DNA from: Flavobacteriales bacterium
Lineage (GTDB): Bacteria > Bacteroidota > Bacteroidia > Flavobacteriales_D > Crocinitomicaceae
Assembly (NCBI GenBank): GCA_947449575.1
Contig: CANFRV010000007.1
Coordinates: 58,462-122,461 of the forward strand
Length of the DNA: 64,000 nt
Reading direction: 5' to 3'
Shown here: in pieces, positions 46,671-57,501 of the stretch
How the letters are laid out: the number at the start of each line of letters is the position of its first letter
How positions within the stretch are numbered: position 1 is the stretch's first letter
Translations under genes and position numbers: made by a program
Notes under the pieces: model-generated
Databases searched by the model: none
Seen by the model: only the letters and a program-made list of their open reading frames with translations
What the model was told of the DNA's origin: nothing

Positions 46671-47289
46671 ATATATTCTTGTTAAGTTGCGTAATTATTT
46701 CTGTCGGATTTTTGATATTGGTTAACATCCCAGAGAGGGCAACACCATATATTCCCGTATTTAATATAGCATTTACATCCTCTACTTTGATTCCACCAAT
46801 GGCGAAAATTGGGATTTCGATCCCCTTTGACTTTAATGAATTCATGACATTTTGGTATCCTTCAATTCCTAAAATGGGACTCAATTTTTCTTTTGTTGAA
46901 GTAAAACGGAAGGGACCGAGACCTATATAATTGCATTTTTCATCTATTCTTTGAAAAACATGCTCTAATGTATTTGCCGTTCCTCCAATAATTTTAGTTG
47001 CACCTAGTATTTTTCGTGCGTTTTCAATTGAGGTATCGGTTAACCCTAAATGAACTCCACAAGCATCTATTTCTTTGGCTAATTCCACATTATCATTAAT
47101 GATCAAAGTAGCGCTATATTGTTCGCAAAGGGCTTTCACTTTTAGAGCGGTTTGTAAAAAAATAGCTGCTGACGTATTTTTGAATCTTAGCTGAATCCAC
47201 GTACACCCGCCATCTAAAACCGAACTTATAGCGTCAATTTGGTCCTCACTTGTTGCTCCTTGCGATATGTATTGAATTTTACTATACAT
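46657..47289 (-). CDS. thiE: Thiamine phosphate synthase ThiE
   Basis: A 210-residue TIM barrel that couples HMP-pyrophosphate with thiazole phosphate. The active-site motifs are intact: [28 protein letters not shown], and the phosphate loop [19 protein letters not shown] with AIGGI near the end. This is the better-preserved of two ThiE-like proteins in the operon. It overlaps the upstream paralog by 8 bp and thiG by 14 bp, so translation is likely coupled. Confidence 0.93.
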   Translation of the reverse strand: MYSKIQYISQGATSEDQIDAISSVLDGGCTWIQLRFKNTSAAIFLQTALKVKALCEQYSATLIINDNVELAKEIDACGVHLGLTDTSIENARKILGATKIIGGTANTLEHVFQRIDEKCNYIGLGPFRFTSTKEKLSPILGIEGYQNVMNSLKSKGIEIPIFAIGGIKVEDVNAILNTGIYGVALSGMLTNIKNPTEIITQLNKNIYASA

Positions 47290-47905
47290 TTTGTGATTCG
47301 AGTTGAATGATTTGTTGCTGAACCTCTTGTATTTTTATGAAATTTTTGATTGCATCGATTGGTTCATTCCAAATTGCTCCTAAGATTGCTGCCCCATCAA
47401 AATTCATTTCTGCCACTTTTCGGAAATTTTCATAACATATTCCTCCAAGGGCAATTCTCTTGATGTTCTTATTTTCTACTTGTTTAAATTCTTCTTTACT
47501 TGCCAAATACTCTTTTTTGGATAAACTATCGAATACAGGGCCAATAAATGAATAATCAAAGTGCTTATTAAGATGTTCATAGTCGACTTGTGTATGAATG
47601 GAAGTCGATAGTATAAAGCCATTCGCTATTAATTCCTCTACTTTCAAATCTGCTGTTCGCAACCTTTCTTTTTCTGGAAAATGAAGCCGTATTATTGGAT
47701 AATTTCCTGCTAGTTGATGATGTTGATGCAATGAAATTCGCGAGAAGTATTGGGGTTTAATATCTTTTAGAATCGTCGCAATTTCAAGTCCTGTTGAATT
47801 GGGTTTACGCAAATGAAAAATCGACAAACCTGCATCAAATAAATCATTGATGAGACTCGCTTCTTTTTTAAGAGCTGTAGGACTTGAAATAACTATTAAT
47901 TTCAT
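47282..47905 (-). CDS. Second ThiE/TenI-like protein, active site degenerate
   Basis: A 207-residue TIM barrel of the ThiE/TenI family. FHLRKPNSTGLEIA, YSFIGPVFDSLSKKEY and ALGGI match the fold, but the asparagine-aspartate motif of true ThiE (INDNVELA) is replaced by SLHQHHQLA and the pyrophosphate-binding region is altered. It may be a TenI-like thiazole tautomerase, a regulator or a ThiE with another substrate. It lies 6 bp after thiC and overlaps thiE by 8 bp. It ends in TAG. Confidence 0.85.
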   Translation of the reverse strand: MKLIVISSPTALKKEASLINDLFDAGLSIFHLRKPNSTGLEIATILKDIKPQYFSRISLHQHHQLAGNYPIIRLHFPEKERLRTADLKVEELIANGFILSTSIHTQVDYEHLNKHFDYSFIGPVFDSLSKKEYLASKEEFKQVENKNIKRIALGGICYENFRKVAEMNFDGAAILGAIWNEPIDAIKNFIKIQEVQQQIIQLESQNV

Positions 47906-47910
47906 CGTGT

Positions 47911-49911
<2,001 letters not shown>

Positions 49912-50115
49912 TCACCCTCCTTGTGTTGCTCTAATAATCAAAATGTTATCATTTTGTTTTAGGAAATAAGTTTCCCATTCTAACCTAGTAACAACAGCAC
50001 CATTCACGGCAATTGCAACACCATTTTGATGTTCACCAATTTCGATATTAGCGAGAACAGCAAGTGAACTTTCTATTGCTATTTGTTTTTTAACATCGTT
50101 CAATGTTATCTCCAT
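49912..50115 (-). CDS. thiS: Sulfur carrier protein ThiS
   Basis: A 67-residue ubiquitin-fold protein whose C-terminus ends RATQGG. The Gly-Gly tail is adenylated and turned into a thiocarboxylate that gives sulfur to ThiG. FLKQNDNILIIRA is the last strand and VVTRLEWETYFL matches the family. It is first in the operon, 67 bp after the riboswitch. The activating enzyme ThiF is not in the operon. Confidence 0.93.
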   Translation of the reverse strand: MEITLNDVKKQIAIESSLAVLANIEIGEHQNGVAIAVNGAVVTRLEWETYFLKQNDNILIIRATQGG

Positions 50116-50182
50116 TTGAAGTTTCTTTTTCGTTTAACCGATAGCAACAAAGGGGAAATTGCTACTATTTGTAAAACATTAC

Positions 50183-50304
50183 CAATCCCAACGCAGGCAT
50201 TATCCTGATCTGGTTCATAAACCATCAAACTTTTTGGAATGATGTTTATTGGGTATAATCTCAGCTTTTGCTTGTTTTTAATAAACATTCAAAGGCACCC
50301 CTTT
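50183..50304 (-). ncRNA. TPP riboswitch (THI element)
   Basis: On the minus strand AAAGGGGTGCC starts the element, then GCTGAGATTATACCC (the pyrimidine-sensing J3-2 core, CTGAGA...ATACCC), GAACCAGATCAGGATAATGC (the pyrophosphate-sensing arm) and CGTTGGGA closing the stem. These are the defining words of the TPP aptamer. It lies directly upstream of thiS, where thiamine pyrophosphate would shut down the operon. The exact ends are approximate. A 60-codon frame overlapping it is a shadow. Confidence 0.96.
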
Positions 50305-50315
50305 AAAGATTTTGG

Positions 50316-50342
50316 CTAAGATAGTAATTTTATATGAAGCAA
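50316..50342 (-). promoter_or_regulatory. Promoter of the thiamine operon
   Basis: Minus-strand TTG at 50340-50342, a 16-bp spacer, then TATCTTAG at 50316-50323 (7 of 8 to TAnnTTTG). Transcription would begin just before the riboswitch, as needed. Confidence 0.5.
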
Positions 50343-50383
50343 GAAAATTTATTTTAAAAAGTGGTTTTAATAAGTTGTTACAA

Positions 50384-51256
50384 TTATTTTTTATTAGATT
50401 TTTCAGTTAATTGATTGTGTTGCTTTATTGATTTAATACTTTTTTCAATAGGCAAACTTTCAGGCATTGACCCTCCTAATTCTTTAATTGTCTGACGAAC
50501 CTTTTTCCCTAATTCAAAATGAGTTTTATTCGCTATTTCTTTACCTTTTATTTTATCTCTTTTCAATTTTTCTTCTGTTTGAGTAGCTCGAAAAAGATTG
50601 GCAGCTAATTCAGTTGACCCCATATGATCAAGAATTTGTTGACTTTTCTTTAATCCTTTTTTATAATGAACTGCTTTTGCATTCAATCCACCATATAAAC
50701 CTTCATAACCATGATTTTGGAAAACAGCATAATCCAAATGGCTAAGCACTCCCGCTACTTTTGCAGTTCCTGCTAATTTTATATTGTGTTCTTTCAATTC
50801 ATTTCTCAGGTACAAACGTTTTTCTTCTTCATTTCTTAAAGCTTGGAAGTTCTCCATTTGTTGTACTTCCTGTAAACGAGTTTGAATAGCGAAATAAGTT
50901 TGTCCTGTTGCAACAACTTCCTTGGATGGATCAGCGTTTTGGACGATTAGATAACAAGCGTATCTCGATAATTTAAAGCTTGAATAACCTTTTTTAGCTC
51001 CTTTTCCATGATCTATCTCCTCGAGGTATTCCTCGATATGATCGGTTAATAGTTGCCTACTATTAATACACGCTTTCTTCGCCTTATTAATCACAGGCAA
51101 AAAATGCCTAAATTCTGAATATTCTAAAATTTTCTAAAGTTTTCTTGCTCCCCAAAATTCATTTCCATTTTCATCAAATTCTTTGATTTTTTCAAAAATA
51201 GTTTGCTGAATCGATTCCTTGTAAATCCCTGATTTTATTTGATTTTTTGATGTCAT
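50384..51256 (-). pseudogene. dinD: dinD (DNA-damage-inducible protein D) broken by an in-frame TAG
   Basis: The frame from ATG at 51256 reads MTSKNQIKSG ... FDENGNEFWGARKL, then TAG at 51134-51136, then KILEYSEFRHFLPVINKAKK and on to a TAA, 290 codons in all, the normal DinD length. The matching family motifs are WGARKLxKILEYSEF and LSRYACYLIVQNADPSKE with AAGQTYFAIQT-like GQTYFAIQT. A shorter product could start at the TTG at 51100 but would lack the conserved N-terminal module. A CAG to TAG change would explain it. DinD interferes with RecA filaments in E. coli. No other damage is seen, so the loss looks recent, or the codon is read through. Confidence 0.88.
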
Positions 51257-51385
51257 TTTGAAATTAATAAATTTAACTTATTCTCTAATTTAATCAAATA
51301 GTTTCAATAAAATAGATTTATATTTATTTAATTTCAATTATTTTAGACAATAAAGATGATATTAATCTATCTATAAATGAATCCT

Positions 51386-52264
51386 TTAGTTCCTTTTATC
51401 CAGTCCCCACAACATTTTATTACGAATTGTATCCAAGAAATTATTGTCTTCAAACTTAATAACATTAATCATGAATTCTGCTTTCTTAACCGTCACCTCT
51501 TCACCTTGTGGAATACTTTTTGAGTTTCCATCTAAACTGATAAGGTATTTTCTTTCTCTTCCTTCAACACTTAATTTGATGGGTAAATGATCTGGCACTA
51601 CCATTGGTCGCACATTTAAATTATGGGGTGCGATAGGCGTTAATAAATGTATTTGACAACCAGGCGTTACAATTGGTCCTCCGCAACTTAAATTATAAGC
51701 AGTAGATCCTGTCGGTGTAGCGACAATTAGTCCATCAGCCCAATAAGAATTCAAATAATTCCCATCCAAAGAAGCATGCACCGTAATCATGGATGCAGTA
51801 TCTTTTTTATGCAAAGTCACCTCGTTTAAGACAATATTCTCGTCTCCGAAAATATTACTTTCAGTTTCTATCTTTAAAAGCGAACGTTTTTGGAAAACAT
51901 AATTTTTCTGACGAACTAGCTCCATTGTTTCGTCAAGTTTATCAATAGAGATATTAGCTAAGAACCCCAATCGACCGGTGTTAATACCCAGAATTGGCAC
52001 TCCTGAATCCCGGATATAGCTTACTGTTTTTATAAATGTACCATCACCTCCGATACTAAAAGCTAAGTCAATACCTGTTTTTAAATCTGCTCTTGTGGAG
52101 AAAACTTCATAATGATCGCTTATTCCAACTTTTTTAACTAATTGCTCTTTTAATTCTTTTTCAAGTATAGGATTCCACCCATAATTTTTTAATATCGATA
52201 AAAAATGAACAAAATAAGGAGCATTTTGCTTATTTATCTTTTTACCGTAAATAGCAACTTTCAT
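51386..52264 (-). CDS. nadK: NAD kinase
   Basis: A 292-residue ATP-NAD kinase that makes NADP. The key motif AFSIGGDGTFIKTV with the catalytic aspartate lies near 69-82. ILGINTGRLGFLANI, VLNEVTLHKKD, DGLIVATPTGSTAYNLSCGGPIV and the final strand region complete the family pattern. It lies 2 bp after the CBS protein gene. Confidence 0.97.
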   Translation of the reverse strand: MKVAIYGKKINKQNAPYFVHFLSILKNYGWNPILEKELKEQLVKKVGISDHYEVFSTRADLKTGIDLAFSIGGDGTFIKTVSYIRDSGVPILGINTGRLGFLANISIDKLDETMELVRQKNYVFQKRSLLKIETESNIFGDENIVLNEVTLHKKDTASMITVHASLDGNYLNSYWADGLIVATPTGSTAYNLSCGGPIVTPGCQIHLLTPIAPHNLNVRPMVVPDHLPIKLSVEGRERKYLISLDGNSKSIPQGEEVTVKKAEFMINVIKFEDNNFLDTIRNKMLWGLDKRN

Positions 52265-52266
52265 GA

Positions 52267-52941
52267 TTAGAAGTTCAAATAATTCATTAATGCATCGTAA
52301 CGAAATTGTACGTCATCATCACCACTACTTTTTTGGAATGATGCCTTGATCACGTAATCATACCTTTCAAATGTTCTAATTATACTGCTCAATTCAAGCA
52401 TATTTATTTTTAATGTCACCTCCAATTTTTTAGAGTCTGAGGGAGACATAATATAGGAACTTAAAATTTTCGCATTATTTCCTTCAATGATTTGTGCAAT
52501 TTGAGCCATAGAATAATCGACGGCATTCACTTCCAATACAAGAATCCCTCCACTTTCTTTGATACTTCCAGTGTTTGCAATTAAAGTAATAAGATGATGA
52601 ATACTTGTGCATCCTAAATATTTTTCTTGCGCATCTAAAACGGGAAGTATGCTTAATTTTCCTTCAGAAATCTTTGCAAGGACTTCATAAATATGAGCAT
52701 TTTCAAAAACATAAGGACGAGGAAGATGATCGAATAATTTATCCAAAGTATCTTCCAAATCTAATTTATCCAGAATATCTGATTCTGAAATAACCCCTAC
52801 AAAATTGCCGTTTTTCAAAACTGGCAAGTGAGAAACTTTAAATTCATCCATCCATCTCAAGGCCTTTTCACCTGTATCTGTGTGAGTTAATGGGGGAATC
52901 TCATCTGATATTAATTCTAATGCTTTCATTGTAGTCGCCAA
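52267..52941 (-). CDS. CBS-domain protein, with an ACT-like end
   Basis: A 224-residue protein with a CBS pair: residues about 8-60 (DTGEKALRWMDEFKVSHLPV, FVGVISESDILD) and 65-125 (HIYEVLAKISEGKLSILPV, KYLGCTSIHHL). The final third (GGILVLEVNAVDYSMAQIAQ, VTLKINMLELSSIIRTFERY) resembles an ACT-like ligand-binding domain, so this may sense a small molecule. It precedes nadK by 2 bp and is divergent from pdxJ, an arrangement that suggests cofactor metabolism, but its role is unknown. Confidence 0.86.
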   Translation of the reverse strand: MATTMKALELISDEIPPLTHTDTGEKALRWMDEFKVSHLPVLKNGNFVGVISESDILDKLDLEDTLDKLFDHLPRPYVFENAHIYEVLAKISEGKLSILPVLDAQEKYLGCTSIHHLITLIANTGSIKESGGILVLEVNAVDYSMAQIAQIIEGNNAKILSSYIMSPSDSKKLEVTLKINMLELSSIIRTFERYDYVIKASFQKSSGDDDVQFRYDALMNYLNF

Positions 52942-52966
52942 ATTAGTAAATTACTTTCGAAGTATG

Positions 52967-52974
52967 TACTTTTG
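52967..52974 (+). promoter_or_regulatory. -7 box for pdxJ
   Basis: TACTTTTG is an exact match to TAnnTTTG, 23 bp upstream of the pdxJ ATG. No TTTG was seen at the -33 position. Confidence 0.55.
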
Positions 52975-52997
52975 ATTCACAAAAAAATATAATTAAA

Positions 52998-53714
52998 ATG
53001 ACAAAGCTGAGTGTTAACATTAACAAAATAGCCACAATTCGCAATGCAAGAGGAGGCGATACTCCAAATGTTGTGCAAGTGGCGATTGATTGTGAACGTT
53101 TTGGGGCAGATGGAATAACCGTTCATCCTCGTCCAGACCAGCGTCATATTACTCAGCAGGATGTATACGATTTAGTAAAAGTAGTAAAAACCGAATTTAA
53201 TATTGAAGGATATCCTGATCAACGTTTTATGGATTTAATCAACACGACTGTTCCTGCTCAAGCTACGTTAGTTCCTGACCCGCCAAATGTTTTAACTTCT
53301 AATGCTGGTTGGGATACTAAAAAGAATCAAATTCAACTAACTGATTTAGTTCAACAATTTCGTGAAATGGGGGTAAGAAGTTCGATTTTCATTGACACAA
53401 ACCTTCAAAACATCGAATACGCTGCAAAAACAGGAGTGGATAGAATCGAATTATATACTGGGCCCTTCGCGGATGAGTTTCCGGAAAATCCTGAAAAGGC
53501 AATTCAAGAATATGTGAAAGCTGCGAATTATGCCACAGAATTAGGAATGGAAATAAATGCAGGCCACGATTTAAGTCTGCGAAATTTGAAGTTTTTTAAA
53601 TCTAAAATCCCACAATTAGTGGAGGTTTCGATCGGTCATGCATTGATTTCAGACGCTCTGTATTTTGGTTTAGAAAATACTATTCAAATGTACAAAAAGT
53701 TGCTTTTGGATTGA
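52998..53714 (+). CDS. pdxJ: Pyridoxine 5'-phosphate synthase
   Basis: A 238-residue TIM barrel that condenses 1-deoxyxylulose 5-phosphate with 3-amino-2-oxopropyl phosphate to make vitamin B6. The start [68 protein letters not shown] and [13 protein letters not shown] are all diagnostic. It stands alone on its strand and faces the CBS/nadK pair. Confidence 0.97.
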   Translation: MTKLSVNINKIATIRNARGGDTPNVVQVAIDCERFGADGITVHPRPDQRHITQQDVYDLVKVVKTEFNIEGYPDQRFMDLINTTVPAQATLVPDPPNVLTSNAGWDTKKNQIQLTDLVQQFREMGVRSSIFIDTNLQNIEYAAKTGVDRIELYTGPFADEFPENPEKAIQEYVKAANYATELGMEINAGHDLSLRNLKFFKSKIPQLVEVSIGHALISDALYFGLENTIQMYKKLLLD

Positions 53715-53859
53715 TGTAGATTAATTTCTGAAGAATCTTATTCATAATTACCTTGACAGAAAATGCACTGCTTTTTTACTTCAAATTATTTATTATTTGG
53801 GAGTAATAAATATTTGTAATGAACAGAATCTCAAAATCCTGTAAAAGAGTAAATTAAAA

Positions 53860-54969
53860 TTACTTCACCTCTTTATTTATAATATGTATATCTCTCTGCT
53901 GAAAAGGAATAACAATTTTATATTCTCTAAACAAGCGATCTATTTCCATTCTTATTTCTGATTTGTAATTATTAATATCCCAACTTTGATCAGCCCAAAA
54001 CAATAATTCCATTTCCATTCCGTTTTCACCAAAATTGGCAAGTCGAACGATGACTGGTTGAGATTTTTTAACTTTTGGATGACTCATCGCAGCCTGCTTC
54101 AATATACGACTAACAAGTTCGGTATCTGTGCCATAGGAAATTACCATAAAAATCTTAAAGCGAGACAATTCTGAACCATGAGACCAGTTTTCAACGTGCT
54201 CTTGCGTTAATTTATTATTGGGAATAATTAATACATTTCCTTCACGCGTTTCAATTTGCGTAGTTCGAATATTTATTCTTAAAATTTTGGCGATGATAGG
54301 TTCAGTCATTCCAGAGTTATTCATTTCCACAATATCACCAACTTTCACATTTCCTTCAAATAATAAAATGATACCTGAAAACATATCTTTAAAAACATCT
54401 TGAAGACCTAATCCAACTCCGACAAGCAATGCCGCAGAACCTGTCAAAAGAATTGCGATTTCAATTTCTAGGGCTTTTAAACAGAGAAAAAAGGAAAAGA
54501 TATAGATGACATATTTTGCCAATTGAACATACACATATTCTGATCCTAAATTCTGATCATTGTTTTCTTTGAATTTCTTTGAGATGTAAAGTTTTGTCAC
54601 ATTCACCAAAATTTTAGCTCCAAAATAAATAGCAAGAATGGTTAAAATATGATAGAAACTAAAATTGAATTTTTTTGTAATGTTGTATTTGTAATCTAAA
54701 AAATCAGTAAAAGTGACGTGTTCATTATTGATCCTAAAAGACAAAACGGCAACATAAAAAGCAAACGCATAAACAACTTGACTTAATAATCGCAGCCAGG
54801 TAATTTTTTGACCATCAACTCTAATATTTGCATTGTTTAATAATCTTTTCAATAATTTATGAATGAACCTTCTCAACATAGAAGCACCAAAAATGATTAT
54901 TGCCAGCAAGATAATATTCCAAAAACAGAAATTATAAGGGCCTAATTCAAATAACGTTTCTCTAAACAT
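53860..54969 (-). CDS. MscS-family mechanosensitive channel
   Basis: A 369-residue membrane protein. About four hydrophobic segments precede the pore helix: GSAALLVGVGLGLQDVFKD near 178-196, followed by FSGIILLFEGNVKVGDIVEM, the standard MscS beta domain, and a C-terminal domain. These channels open under membrane tension and release solutes in osmotic downshock. It lies 4 bp after dnaG on the same strand. Confidence 0.92.
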   Translation of the reverse strand: MFRETLFELGPYNFCFWNIILLAIIIFGASMLRRFIHKLLKRLLNNANIRVDGQKITWLRLLSQVVYAFAFYVAVLSFRINNEHVTFTDFLDYKYNITKKFNFSFYHILTILAIYFGAKILVNVTKLYISKKFKENNDQNLGSEYVYVQLAKYVIYIFSFFLCLKALEIEIAILLTGSAALLVGVGLGLQDVFKDMFSGIILLFEGNVKVGDIVEMNNSGMTEPIIAKILRINIRTTQIETREGNVLIIPNNKLTQEHVENWSHGSELSRFKIFMVISYGTDTELVSRILKQAAMSHPKVKKSQPVIVRLANFGENGMEMELLFWADQSWDINNYKSEIRMEIDRLFREYKIVIPFQQRDIHIINKEVK

Positions 54970-54973
54970 ACTA

Positions 54974-56959
54974 TTAATGTATTATTCTACCCAGTTTTTC
55001 AGATAGCATGATATCAACTTTTGTCAAAGCTATTTGTTCTGATAATAAATCAGTAAATTTTTCTTCGTCAAAATAAGGGTTATTAATATTTTTATCAATT
55101 TCCATCAATTCTTTGGAAATTTCTAGAATTCTCTTTTTTATTTTACCTGCTTTGAAGGAATAGATGGCACCCATAATTGCCACGTTTAATTTATCCAATT
55201 CCGTATTTGTTTCTATCTGATGCTTTGACAGCCATTGCGGGCTTAGTTCATGTTCTTCAGATTCAATTTCACTGACGAACATAACAATTTCTTGATCTTC
55301 ATGCCGCAAGAAAAAGCTAGATTTATATAAAATATTATCCGTCAACCCATCCACCATAATTTTATGCAATCTATTGTATAATGGATGTTCAAAGAATAAT
55401 TCATCTTTGTGAAGTTCATGACAAATCAACTCCACAACACTTGTTTCCACTTTTTGTTTTTCTCCTGTTTCAGTAATTTGCTCCGTTTCAATGGCAAAGG
55501 GGCCATATTTGATCATTTTTCGAATCAAGTCACGTTCATTAAAATCAAAAAGGTCAACTTCTGGTATTCTACTTCCTTGAGAATGATCAACAGGCTCAAC
55601 TCCAATGGGTAAATCTCTTATTTCTGGTTCATTAAACTGCTTGGCGATTACTCCTTTTCGAAGTTTATTCAGTTCGTTCGTGACAATTTCCTCGCTCATT
55701 TCAAAGCGCTTTGCAATATCTTTTGAATACACTGAACGGGTGATTTGATCCGGAATTAATCCAACTGAATGAATGATTTCTCGAATTAATTCTGCTTTTT
55801 TAATCGGGTCTCCTTGACTATCCTTCAGCAGAATATCGGTTTTAAAGGATACGAAATCTTGCGTATGATCTTTAATATATTCTTCTAAAACACTAGAACT
55901 GACACTTTTTGAAAAAGAATCAGGATCTTCGCCCTCAGGAAATAAGACCACTTTTACATTTAATCCTTCCTCTAAAATTAAATCAATTCCTCTGAAAGAC
56001 GCCTTGATTCCAGGAGCATCGCCATCATACAAAATGGTAATCGTGTGCGTATAGCGCCGAATCAATTTTATTTGATCTTTCGTCAGTGAGGTACCTGATG
56101 AAGATACAACATTTTGTATTCCAGCTTGATACATACTGATTACATCGGTATAACCTTCACAAAGAAAACAGTTATCGTACTTTACAATATCCCCTTTTGC
56201 AAAGTGAAGTCCGTACAATATTTCACTTTTATTGTAGATAATACTTTCTGGCGAATTGAAGTATTTTGCGATCTTTTTATCCGTGATCAAGGTCCTTCCA
56301 CCAAATCCTAAAGTTCGTCCTGAAACACTGTGAATAGGGAACATGACTCTCCCTCTAAAAAAATCAAAATGTCGATCATCTTTTGATTTGACTAAACCAA
56401 CTTTTTCTAAATATTCTAATTTATATCCCTTGGCTAAAGCAGCTTTTGTGAATTCATCACTTTTATTAGAACAATAACCTAATTGGAATTTTTGCACAAT
56501 ATCGGCTCTAAAGCCACGTTCTTCAAAATAAGATAAACCAATTGCTTTACCTTCTTCAGACTCGTGCATGTTCTTTGAGAAGTACTCTTTCGCAAATTCA
56601 TTGATAATATGTAGACTTTCTCTTTCTGTATTTGCGGCCATTTCTTCGGCAGTCGCAGGTAAATCTTCAGGCAATTGAATGGAATATTTATCCGCTAACC
56701 ATCTCAAGGCTTCGGGATACGAAAAGTGCTCCTTTTCCATCAAAAAAGTAACAACTGTACCTCCTTTCCCAGTTGAAAAACATTTAAATATTTGCTTGGC
56801 AGGAGAAACAACGAATGACGGAGATTTTTCATCAGTAAATGGACTTAATCCCTTTAAGTTTGCTCCAGCTCTTTTCAAATTCACAAATTCCCCTATCACC
56901 TCCTCAATGCGAGAAGTTTGCATAATATCTTCAATAATGTGCGGGGGAATTTTAGCCAT
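54974..56959 (-). CDS. dnaG: DNA primase with degenerate zinc site
   Basis: A 661-residue primase. The N-terminal zinc-ribbon fold is recognisable (GLSPFTDEKSPSFVVSPAKQ, FKCFSTGKGG), but of the four usual ligands (C-H-C-C) only one remains: Ser39, Thr42, Cys60, Thr63. The TOPRIM domain (NCFLCEGYTDVISM, SSSGTSLTKDQI, ILYDGDAPGIKASF) with catalytic acids is intact. The helicase-binding tail is short. Family members in several Bacteroidota groups also lack these cysteines as I recall, so this may be a lineage trait. 4 bp before the channel gene and abutting the lipoprotein gene. Confidence 0.95.
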   Translation of the reverse strand: MAKIPPHIIEDIMQTSRIEEVIGEFVNLKRAGANLKGLSPFTDEKSPSFVVSPAKQIFKCFSTGKGGTVVTFLMEKEHFSYPEALRWLADKYSIQLPEDLPATAEEMAANTERESLHIINEFAKEYFSKNMHESEEGKAIGLSYFEERGFRADIVQKFQLGYCSNKSDEFTKAALAKGYKLEYLEKVGLVKSKDDRHFDFFRGRVMFPIHSVSGRTLGFGGRTLITDKKIAKYFNSPESIIYNKSEILYGLHFAKGDIVKYDNCFLCEGYTDVISMYQAGIQNVVSSSGTSLTKDQIKLIRRYTHTITILYDGDAPGIKASFRGIDLILEEGLNVKVVLFPEGEDPDSFSKSVSSSVLEEYIKDHTQDFVSFKTDILLKDSQGDPIKKAELIREIIHSVGLIPDQITRSVYSKDIAKRFEMSEEIVTNELNKLRKGVIAKQFNEPEIRDLPIGVEPVDHSQGSRIPEVDLFDFNERDLIRKMIKYGPFAIETEQITETGEKQKVETSVVELICHELHKDELFFEHPLYNRLHKIMVDGLTDNILYKSSFFLRHEDQEIVMFVSEIESEEHELSPQWLSKHQIETNTELDKLNVAIMGAIYSFKAGKIKKRILEISKELMEIDKNINNPYFDEEKFTDLLSEQIALTKVDIMLSEKLGRIIH

Positions 56960-57379
56960 TTAACGTATTATTTGTCCATCTGTTCCGTAATTTTCTTCTC
57001 GCAAAAAATTACCCTTATCGTCATAGTATTTCCAAATTCCAATTTGCTTATCATGCAAATATTCTCCATAATAATTCATCGTTCCAGTTGGATGTTTTAC
57101 GAATGAATACCCTTCTCTTAAGCCTTTTTCAAAATAAGTAACTGACATTTCCTTTCCTGTCGGAGATAGTAAAACCCATTTTCCACTGCGCACTTTCTTG
57201 GCGTCTTGCGCTCCTCTAATTTGAATTTTTTTCTTCCCAGGATAATATTTTGTATAAATCCCATTTTTATATTCCTCTAATTGTTCAGTAGATTCTTCTT
57301 TTTCTTTTTGTTCTTTTTTAGGTTCTTCCGAACAGGATACTGCTACAAATAGCAAGCAAAAAAAAGCAATTATCTTCAT
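56960..57379 (-). CDS. Small lipoprotein with MORN/YwqK-like repeats
   Basis: A 139-residue lipoprotein: MKIIAFFCLLFVAVSCSEEP has the lipobox cysteine at residue 16. After an acidic linker, three short repeats of the GxYxxYYxGKKK and GEYLHDKQIGIWKYYDDKG kind resemble MORN/YwqK antitoxin-like repeats, which in Bacteroidota are frequent in secreted proteins. Function unknown. It abuts dnaG with no gap, upstream on the same strand, and is preceded by an odd GC-richer spacer. Confidence 0.75.
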   Translation of the reverse strand: MKIIAFFCLLFVAVSCSEEPKKEQKEKEESTEQLEEYKNGIYTKYYPGKKKIQIRGAQDAKKVRSGKWVLLSPTGKEMSVTYFEKGLREGYSFVKHPTGTMNYYGEYLHDKQIGIWKYYDDKGNFLREENYGTDGQIIR

Positions 57380-57501
57380 ATATATTGTATTTTATTTTTA
57401 ATGTCATCTGGACCGCGCTAGCAGCCACCTAGTGAATCGCCATCTTGAAATTCATCTTTTTTTGGGACGTTTTTCGCTCATGGCTTAATTCATATTTTGA
57501 T

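Noticed and set aside
50106..50288. 60-codon frame over the thiS leader
   Set aside because: It overlaps the TPP riboswitch core almost completely, so it is a chance frame through an RNA structure.
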